A stretch of DNA of 23,611 nucleotides from Deinococcus rhizophilus (GTDB lineage: Bacteria > Deinococcota > Deinococci > Deinococcales > Deinococcaceae), in the NCBI RefSeq assembly GCF_030271215.1, contig NZ_JASNGB010000017.1:1-23611 (forward strand), read 5' to 3'. Positions 15,736 through 23,611 of this stretch are shown here, one piece after another (the stretch's first letter is position 1; every line of letters begins with the position of its first letter). Made by a program: the position numbers and the translations under genes. The notes under the pieces were generated by a model, which worked only from the letters and a program-made list of their open reading frames with translations, had not been told where the DNA came from and did no database searches.

Positions 15736-15944
15736 CCAGATTCTCGGTTCGGGCACTGCTGGACAGACTCGGCGGATTCCGGCGGGAGGAACCGCGTCCC
15801 GGTCCGCCCCGCCGCCGCGACGAGGGCGAGGACGGCCCCGGCGTCCCGGTGCCCGTCGGCCCCCGCCCCCGCCGGGGGGGAGCCCAGGCCCGGCCCCCAC
15901 AGGAAGAAGAGGAGGCCCTGGTGATGCCCCCCCTGCGCGGCTGA
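15732..15944 (+). CDS. 70-aa Arg/Pro/Glu-rich ORF of unknown function
   Basis: Begins MTRFSVRALLDRLGGFRREE and continues as a low-complexity Pro/Arg/Gly segment, ending EEEEALVMPPLRG. Its ATG overlaps the QueF-like stop (ATGA), and TACGGT ends 5 nt upstream, so it could be coupled or leaderless. The first about 15 residues could form an amphipathic helix. No family recognised. It fills the space up to 7 bp before the convergent pilD stop. A chance ORF is possible in this GC-rich stretch. Confidence 0.45.
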   Translation: MTRFSVRALLDRLGGFRREEPRPGPPRRRDEGEDGPGVPVPVGPRPRRGGAQARPPQEEEEALVMPPLRG

Positions 15945-15951
15945 GCTTTCC

Positions 15952-17097
15952 CTACAGCCCCAGCAGCGCCTGGTAGCTCTCCACCACCGCCCCGCCCCAG
16001 ACCAGCGCCACCACCGCCCCCAGCGCCAGGTAGGGGCCGAATTTGAGGCGGTTCTCGCGTTTCAGGGCGACCTGCACCAGCCCCAGCAGCGCCCCCGCGA
16101 ACACGGCCACCATCACGGCCACGAGCAGCCGCTCCCAGCCCAGGAACGCCCCGATCACGGCGGCCAGTTTCACGTCCCCGAAGCCCATCGCGCTGGGGTC
16201 GTAGGGGGCGTCGTCCTCGCCCTCCAGCTCTGGCCGCAGCCACCAGTACGCGCCCGCGAGGAGGGCCACGGCACCCCCGGCGGCGAGCGCCCCCTGCACC
16301 ATCACGATCAGGCCGGGGCCGAAGCCCGACCCCCCCAGCCCCACGCTGACGAGCAGGCCGCCCAGCGTGAGCAGCTCGGGCACCCGCACGACCCGCCGCG
16401 CGGCGAGGTTGACCCCCGCCGAGGCCAGCGCTGCCCCCACGCCCCACCACGGCCCCAGCCACGCGCCCACCAGCAGCGCGAGGGCGATCTGCTGATACCC
16501 GATGGGCGTTTCCGGAGAGCGCCGCTCGCGGAAGCGCCGCAGCACCCACGACCCGATCAGGTCGATGGTCACCAGCAGGCCCGCGCCCAGCAGCGCCCCC
16601 TGCACGGCCTCGGCGGGGGTGGGCAGCCCCAGACCCTCCACGGCCCCGGACCGCGCATTCAGAACGCTGAAGCCCACGCCCAGCGCGACGCCCGGCAGCG
16701 TCAGTTCGTCGGGAATGGTGGAGGTGTCGAGGTCAATGGCGCTCGCCACCAGCAGCAGGGTAAGCAGCACGCAGAGGCCCAGCGTGGCCCCGCCGTACAG
16801 CGCGAAGGGGTAGAGCGCGGCGATCACGGCGTAGCCCAGTCCGGTCAGCAGCTCCACCACTGGATAGCGGGCCTTGATGGGAGCGCGGCAGTAGCGGCAT
16901 TTTCCCCCCAGGCTCAGCCACGACCCCACGGGCACGAGGTCGCGCGGAGAGAGCCGGTGGTCGCACGCGGGGCAGTGGCTGGGCGGAAAGGCGACGTTCT
17001 CGCCGCGCGGCAGCCGGTAGATCAGCACATTGGAAAACGACCCGACCAGCAGGCCGAGCACGCCAGCGAACACCACGAACAGCAGGTCGGGACTCAC
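15952..17097 (-). CDS. pilD: Type IV prepilin peptidase / N-methyltransferase (A24A), extended form
   Basis: A 381-aa polytopic membrane enzyme that cleaves type IV prepilin leaders and methylates the new N-terminal residue. The N-terminal domain has GSFSNVLIYRLPRGE and two CXXC pairs (C42/C45, C67/C70) for zinc. The aspartic protease sites are D122/D124 in SAIDLDTSTIPDEL and D308 in MGFGDVKL. The spacing between the two Asp motifs is about 185 residues against roughly 65 in classical PilD/TcpJ, because extra membrane helices (about residues 190-290) are inserted. GTG start at 17097 with TACACT ending 6 nt upstream (leaderless). No pilin genes adjoin it. Supports type IV pilus biogenesis and natural transformation. 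Confidence 0.93.
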   Translation of the reverse strand: MSPDLLFVVFAGVLGLLVGSFSNVLIYRLPRGENVAFPPSHCPACDHRLSPRDLVPVGSWLSLGGKCRYCRAPIKARYPVVELLTGLGYAVIAALYPFALYGGATLGLCVLLTLLLVASAIDLDTSTIPDELTLPGVALGVGFSVLNARSGAVEGLGLPTPAEAVQGALLGAGLLVTIDLIGSWVLRRFRERRSPETPIGYQQIALALLVGAWLGPWWGVGAALASAGVNLAARRVVRVPELLTLGGLLVSVGLGGSGFGPGLIVMVQGALAAGGAVALLAGAYWWLRPELEGEDDAPYDPSAMGFGDVKLAAVIGAFLGWERLLVAVMVAVFAGALLGLVQVALKRENRLKFGPYLALGAVVALVWGGAVVESYQALLGL

Positions 17098-17103
17098 CCC
17101 GGA

Positions 17104-17109
17104 AGTGTA
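17104..17109 (-). promoter_or_regulatory. Leaderless -10 box (TACACT) for pilD
   Basis: Minus-strand TACACT, 6 nt, GTG at 17097. It supports the GTG start. The rest of the 160-bp divergent gap to the next gene shows TTGACC (17155-17160) on the plus strand as a possible -35, without a matching -10. Confidence 0.5.
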
Positions 17110-17257
17110 GGGGCCGGGGTCTTACAGGAGCCTGCCCTCCCTCCCTCCCCGCCTTTGACCGCGTTCCGAATGGGCCGGGTCCGGGCGGCGCCGGGTGCAG
17201 AGTGAGGCTGAGAGTTCGTCCCGCCCCTGCCTCCCCCCCCTCTTCCTGGAGATTCCC

Positions 17258-18721
17258 ATGACCACTCTTCCCCATTCCTCCACCACACCCGCCCCGCAGC
17301 CTGCCCCGCCGCTTTCCCGCATCATCCAGGGCGGCATGGGCGTCGCCATCTCGAACTGGGTGCTCGCCCAGAGCGTCTCGCGCGCCGGGCAGCTCGGCGT
17401 GGTGTCGGGCACCGGGATCGACAACCTGCTCGTGCGCCGCCTTCAGGACGGCGACCCCGGCGGGCATGTCCGGCGGGCGCTGGGGCACTTTCCCGATCAG
17501 GAGTGGGCGGGGCAGGCCGTCACCGACTACTACCTGGAGGGGGGCCGCACGCCGGGGCAGCCCTACAAGCGGGTGCCCCTGCCCACGCTGACCAACCACC
17601 GCGTCGCGTGGCGGCTCGCCATCCTGGGCAGCTTCGTGGAGGTCTTTCTGGCCCGCGAGGGCCACGCCAGCCCGGTCGGCCTGAACCTGCTCACCAAGCT
17701 GCAACTGCACACCATGCCCGCGATGTACGGGGCGATGCTCGCCGGGGTGGACACCGTGATCATGGGGGCCGGGATTCCCCGCGAGGTGCCCGGCGCCCTC
17801 GACGCCTTCGCGCAGGGGCAGCCCTACACCTTCCGGGTGGACGTGAAGGGGGACGGCCCCGCCACCGCGCCGCTGACGCTCGACCCCGCCGACTACGGCT
17901 TCGGGGGTGTGAGCCTGCCGCGCCCGAAGTTCTACCCGATCATCTCCTCGCACGTGCTGGCGGGGGTGCTGACCCGCAAGGCGACGGGCAGCATCCAGGG
18001 CTTCGTGATCGAGGGGCCGACCGCCGGGGGCCACAATGCCCCGCCGCGCGGCCAGACCACCTACGACGCGTCCGGGCAGCCGGTCTACGGCGAGCGTGAC
18101 CTTGCGGACCTCGCCGAGATGCGCAAGATCGGCCTGCCCTTCTGGCTGGCGGGCGGCAGCGGCAGCCCCGAAGCGCTGCGGCGGGCGCTCGACGAGGGGG
18201 CCGCCGGGATTCAGGTGGGCACCCTCTTCGCCTACTGCGCCGAGAGCGGCCTGCGCCCCGAGACGCGCGACCGCACCCTGGCCGCCGTGCGGGAGGGGCA
18301 GGCCAGCGTGTACACCGATCCGCTGGCCTCGCCCACCGGCTTTCCCTTCAAGGTCGTGCAACTGCCGGGCACCCTCTCCGAACCCGAGGTCTACGCGGCC
18401 CGCACCCGCGTGTGCGACATCGGCTACCTGCGCGAGTTCTACTGGCAATCGGAAGGCAAGACCGGCCTGCGTTGCGCCGCCGAACCCGTCGCCGACTACG
18501 TCCGCAAGGGTGGGGCGGTCGAGGACACCATCGGCCGCAAGTGCCTGTGCAACGCCCTGATGGCCGACGCGGGCCAGGCCCAGATTCAGAAAGGGGGCGA
18601 GGTCGAGCAGCCCCTGATCACCAGCGGCGACGATCTGGTCAAGCTGGCAGGCTGGAAATCCGGCTACAGTGCCGGGGACGTGATCCGCTACCTGCTGGGC
18701 GAGGGCACGCCGCAGAGCTGA
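17258..18721 (+). CDS. Nitronate monooxygenase-like FMN-dependent TIM-barrel protein
   Basis: A 487-aa member of the nitronate monooxygenase/2-nitropropane dioxygenase superfamily, long form. Visible motifs are the N-terminal IIQGGMGVAISNWVLAQSVS, which cradles FMN, FVIEGPTAGGHNAPPRG (phosphate-binding and conserved His), FWLAGGSGSPEALRRAL and GAAGIQVGTLFAYC near the FMN phosphate, followed by a Cys-containing C-terminal segment (TIGRKCLCNAL). Enzymes here oxidise alkyl nitronates or serve as enoyl reductases (PfaD type); which applies is unclear. ATG at 17258 with TGGAG about 8 nt upstream; an upstream in-frame start at 17195 adds Ser/Pro-rich low-quality residues and is rejected. Followed by a strong hairpin terminator. 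Confidence 0.88.
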   Translation: MTTLPHSSTTPAPQPAPPLSRIIQGGMGVAISNWVLAQSVSRAGQLGVVSGTGIDNLLVRRLQDGDPGGHVRRALGHFPDQEWAGQAVTDYYLEGGRTPGQPYKRVPLPTLTNHRVAWRLAILGSFVEVFLAREGHASPVGLNLLTKLQLHTMPAMYGAMLAGVDTVIMGAGIPREVPGALDAFAQGQPYTFRVDVKGDGPATAPLTLDPADYGFGGVSLPRPKFYPIISSHVLAGVLTRKATGSIQGFVIEGPTAGGHNAPPRGQTTYDASGQPVYGERDLADLAEMRKIGLPFWLAGGSGSPEALRRALDEGAAGIQVGTLFAYCAESGLRPETRDRTLAAVREGQASVYTDPLASPTGFPFKVVQLPGTLSEPEVYAARTRVCDIGYLREFYWQSEGKTGLRCAAEPVADYVRKGGAVEDTIGRKCLCNALMADAGQAQIQKGGEVEQPLITSGDDLVKLAGWKSGYSAGDVIRYLLGEGTPQS

Positions 18722-18732
18722 CCTGGAAAGAG

Positions 18733-18769
18733 GAGAGGGCGGCGCGGAAGTTCTCTGCGCCGCCCTCTC
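18733..18769. terminator. Strong bidirectional terminator hairpin
   Basis: Perfect 13-bp stem GAGAGGGCGGCGC (18733-18745) / GCGCCGCCCTCTC (18757-18769), loop 11 nt, between the convergent NMO-like gene and rimO, 11 nt after the former's stop and 13 nt after the latter's. Confidence 0.8.
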
Positions 18770-18782
18770 CCGTTCTCTGTCC

Positions 18783-20303
<1,521 letters not shown>

Positions 20304-20365
20304 CGGGGTTCCTCCACGCGGCGCCGCTGCGTGTGGGGCACGCCGGGCGCGAGATTCGACCCGCA

Positions 20366-20371
20366 AGTGTA
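20366..20371 (-). promoter_or_regulatory. Possible rimO -10 box (TACACT)
   Basis: Minus-strand TACACT 62 nt before the rimO ATG, within TGTACACT; consistent with a leadered transcript using the GGAGGA site. The leader contains the palindrome GCGGCGCCGC just upstream of the ribosome-binding site. Confidence 0.4.
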
Positions 20372-20436
20372 CAGGCAGGGGCGGGACGGAAGGTAGGGCG
20401 GGCGTCACACGGCCGGGCCCGCACAGGCAGAGTTGA

Positions 20437-20442
20437 TACACT
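20437..20442 (+). promoter_or_regulatory. minD -10 box (TACACT)
   Basis: TACACT ends 10 nt before the minD ATG at 20453, which has no Shine-Dalgarno; the transcript would have a very short leader or none. Confidence 0.45.
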
Positions 20443-20452
20443 CGGCCCCAGC

Positions 20453-21253
<801 letters not shown>

Positions 21254-21254
21254 G

Positions 21255-21518
21255 ATGTTTTCGTGGATGAACAAGCGGCGCTCCAAGGAGACCCTCAAGG
21301 ACCGCCTCGAACTCGTGCTGGCCTACGACCGCGCCCAGATTCCGCCCGGCAAGGTGGACGCGCTGAGAAATGACCTGCTCGAGGTGGTCAAGCGCTACTT
21401 CCCGGCGGGCAACAGCAGCGTGGAGGTCGAGCAGCGCGGCGATCAGGTCGTGCTGTCGGCCAGCATCTCGCTGGAGGAGGGGCCGGGCGGCACCGAAGGC
21501 ACGCGGCGCGAGGGGTGA
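21255..21518 (+). CDS. minE: Cell division topological specificity factor MinE
   Basis: An 87-aa protein. The N-terminal amphipathic membrane-binding segment is MFSWMNKRRSKETLKDRLEL; the MinD-activating helix continues as VLAYDRAQI. The topological specificity domain follows (LRNDLLEVVKRYFPAGNSSVEVEQ), with a short acidic/Gly tail. Stimulates MinD ATPase and drives its oscillation or gradient. ATG one base after the minD stop. Its last bases overlap the GTG start of the SDR gene (GTGA). Confidence 0.96.
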   Translation: MFSWMNKRRSKETLKDRLELVLAYDRAQIPPGKVDALRNDLLEVVKRYFPAGNSSVEVEQRGDQVVLSASISLEEGPGGTEGTRREG

Positions 21519-22363
21519 CCCCGCCGCTGGCGGGCCGGGTGGTCCTCGTCACCGGCGCGTCACGCGGGCTGGGCCGGGCGACGGCGCTGGAACTCGCCTC
21601 GGCCGGGGCACACGTGGTCGTCACCGCCCGCAGCACGCGCGGCCACAGCACGGTGCCGGGCCTGCCGCAGACCACCGTGGACGACACCGCTGACGCCATC
21701 CGCGCGGCGGGAGGACAGGCCACGCCCCTGAAGTGTGACCACACCGACCCCGCGCAGGTGGAGTCGGTAGTTCGGCACATCGCAGAGCGGCATGGGCAGC
21801 TCGACCTGCTGGTCAACAATGCCTGGGGCGCCCATGACCGCGCGGCGGGGGGCGGCGCGGGTGGCGAGGTCTGGGACGAACCGCCGGAGCAGTTGCGTGA
21901 CATGCTGCTGGCGGGAGCCTACAGCGATTCCCTGACCAGCCTGCTCTCGCTGCGGCACGTCATGGGAGGTCAGGGCCACGGCTTGATCGTCTCCACGACC
22001 TGGCATACCGACGAGCCGCCCGGCTGGCTCCCCTACGAGGTCAGCAAGGCGGCGAAAAACCGCCTCGTCTACGCGCTGGGCCACCAGCTGCGGGGGAAGG
22101 GCATCGCGGTCGTCGGGGTCGCGCCGGGCTGGATGCGGACCGAACTGATGCTCCAGCATCACACCGGGGCCGAACTCGCCGGGCAGACCGAGACGCCGCA
22201 TTACGCCGCGCGGGGGGTGGTGGCACTGGCGACCGACCCCGACGTGGGGCGGCACACGGGCCGGGTCATGGACGTGGGCGAGCTGGCGGACCTCTACGGC
22301 TTTACCGATCTGGACGGGACGCAGCCGCAGTGGTACGCCCGGCGGCAGCGCCAGGAGTCTTAA
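21515..22363 (+). CDS. Short-chain dehydrogenase/reductase (classical SDR, DHRS1-like)
   Basis: A 282-aa NAD(P)-dependent oxidoreductase with a Rossmann fold. The cofactor motif is TGASRGLG (residues 13-20); NNAWG follows the fourth strand, the catalytic Ser is in IVSTTWH, and the catalytic Tyr/Lys in YEVSKAAKNRL. Loss of the first Gly in some spacings is not seen; the triad is intact. A Gly/Ala-rich insert (AAGGGAGGEVWDEPPEQLRD) and C-terminal AQPQWY-like ending fit the DHRS1-type subgroup. GTG start at 21515 overlaps the minE stop, so it is translationally coupled to a cell-division operon, though no functional link is known. Substrate unknown. Confidence 0.88.
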   Translation: MTPPLAGRVVLVTGASRGLGRATALELASAGAHVVVTARSTRGHSTVPGLPQTTVDDTADAIRAAGGQATPLKCDHTDPAQVESVVRHIAERHGQLDLLVNNAWGAHDRAAGGGAGGEVWDEPPEQLRDMLLAGAYSDSLTSLLSLRHVMGGQGHGLIVSTTWHTDEPPGWLPYEVSKAAKNRLVYALGHQLRGKGIAVVGVAPGWMRTELMLQHHTGAELAGQTETPHYAARGVVALATDPDVGRHTGRVMDVGELADLYGFTDLDGTQPQWYARRQRQES

Positions 22364-22392
22364 CCGCGTCCCCATGCTGGGCCGGTCCTCCG

Positions 22393-22408
22393 CTTTACTC
22401 GGTAAAGT
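22393..22408 (+). promoter_or_regulatory. Leaderless promoter with overlapping inverted repeat before the aldo-keto reductase
   Basis: TAAAGT (22403-22408), 7 nt, ATG at 22416. The inverted repeat CTTTAC-TCG-GTAAAG (22393-22407) covers the -10 box, so a dimeric repressor bound there would block transcription. No -35 match. Confidence 0.5.
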
Positions 22409-22415
22409 ACCCGGC

Positions 22416-23360
<945 letters not shown>

Positions 23361-23375
23361 GGGAGGGTCCAGGCT

Positions 23376-23403
23376 CCGGCCTTCCCGGCAGTGGGGAGGC
23401 CGG
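23376..23403. terminator. Bidirectional terminator hairpin
   Basis: CCGGCCTTCCC (23376-23386) pairs with GGGGAGGCCGG (23393-23403) over 11 bp with one G-T wobble, loop 6 nt, between the convergent aldo-keto reductase and GGDEF genes. Confidence 0.7.
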
Positions 23404-23413
23404 GGCCTCTGCG

Positions 23414-23611
23414 CTATTCCGGGGTAGGCGGCGCCGGACACACCCGGTTGCGCCCGGCGCGTTTGGCCTGGTACTGGAACTCGTCGGCCTGCTCGGTGGC
23501 GGCGCGGACGTCGGCCTCGGCGGGGCCAGGGGCAAAGGCGTACCCCGCGCTGATCGTGAGACGCAGGCCGTCAGGGAGGGTCGGCCAGCTGTGCTCCGCG
23601 ACGGCGCGGCG
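23414..23611 (-). CDS. GGDEF-domain protein (diguanylate cyclase-like), C-terminal end only
   Basis: Only the last 65 residues are inside the window. They match the end of a GGDEF domain: the strand LRLTISAGYAFAPG, then the helix and signature AATEQADEFQYQAKRAGRNRV (compare ADxALYxAKxxGRNRV), followed by the tail CPAPPTPE and TAG at 23416. The GGDEF motif itself and the sensor region lie outside, so catalytic status for making cyclic di-GMP cannot be judged. Confidence 0.85.
   Translation of the reverse strand, partial: RRAVAEHSWPTLPDGLRLTISAGYAFAPGPAEADVRAATEQADEFQYQAKRAGRNRVCPAPPTPE

Overview
The window is GC-rich bacterial DNA that is almost entirely coding. It most likely comes from a Deinococcus or close relative. 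The reasons are the very high GC content; many starts with no Shine-Dalgarno but a TANNNT -10 box ending 6-7 nt before the start codon (the leaderless pattern known from Deinococcus); a long two-domain prepilin peptidase; a RIO-type kinase; many tandem GNAT acetyltransferases; and a BshB2-like deacetylase. No tRNA, rRNA, CRISPR array, insertion sequence or prophage was seen. Both edges cut genes: an HTH-PfkB kinase on the left and a GGDEF protein on the right.

Layout. 1-5469 is read leftward: HTH-PfkB sugar or nucleoside kinase, CitE-like lyase, a 33-codon leaderless ORF, a VOC protein, a RIO kinase with a 42-codon upstream ORF, a 99-aa unknown coupled to an M20 carboxypeptidase, and a 75-aa unknown. 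5745-7724 (+) is an S9C prolyl-oligopeptidase. It converges on 7804-9009 (-), an acidic/coiled-coil/RGG-repeat protein built on five identical 123-bp units. A small membrane protein (-) is divergent from an orphan NMT1/ThiY-like binding lipoprotein and a HEXXH lipoprotein (+). 11035-11703 (-) is a PIG-L deacetylase divergent from a chain of GNAT genes (+) that includes a 57-aa GNAT stub.

13963-15944 (+) carries an arginase/UPF0489-like unknown and a VUT (YhhQ-type) queuosine-precursor transporter. The transporter is translationally coupled to a QueF-like T-fold protein that keeps the QueF cysteine but lacks the other catalytic residues; a 70-aa unknown follows. Then come pilD (-), a nitronate monooxygenase-like flavoprotein (+), rimO (-), minD-minE-SDR (+), a Kv-beta-like aldo-keto reductase (+) and the GGDEF C-terminus (-).

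Genes that probably work together: the transporter and QueF-like protein (deazapurine/queuosine metabolism); MinD and MinE (division-site placement; no minC here); the PIG-L deacetylase and tandem GNATs (possible link to low-molecular-weight thiol chemistry, inference only); and the HTH-PfkB and CitE-like genes (carbon salvage). The most unusual items are the degenerate QueF homologue, the RGG-repeat protein with its homogenised array, paired palindromes over the HTH-PfkB promoter, the GNAT stub, and small coupled ORFs ahead of citE-like and the RIO kinase.
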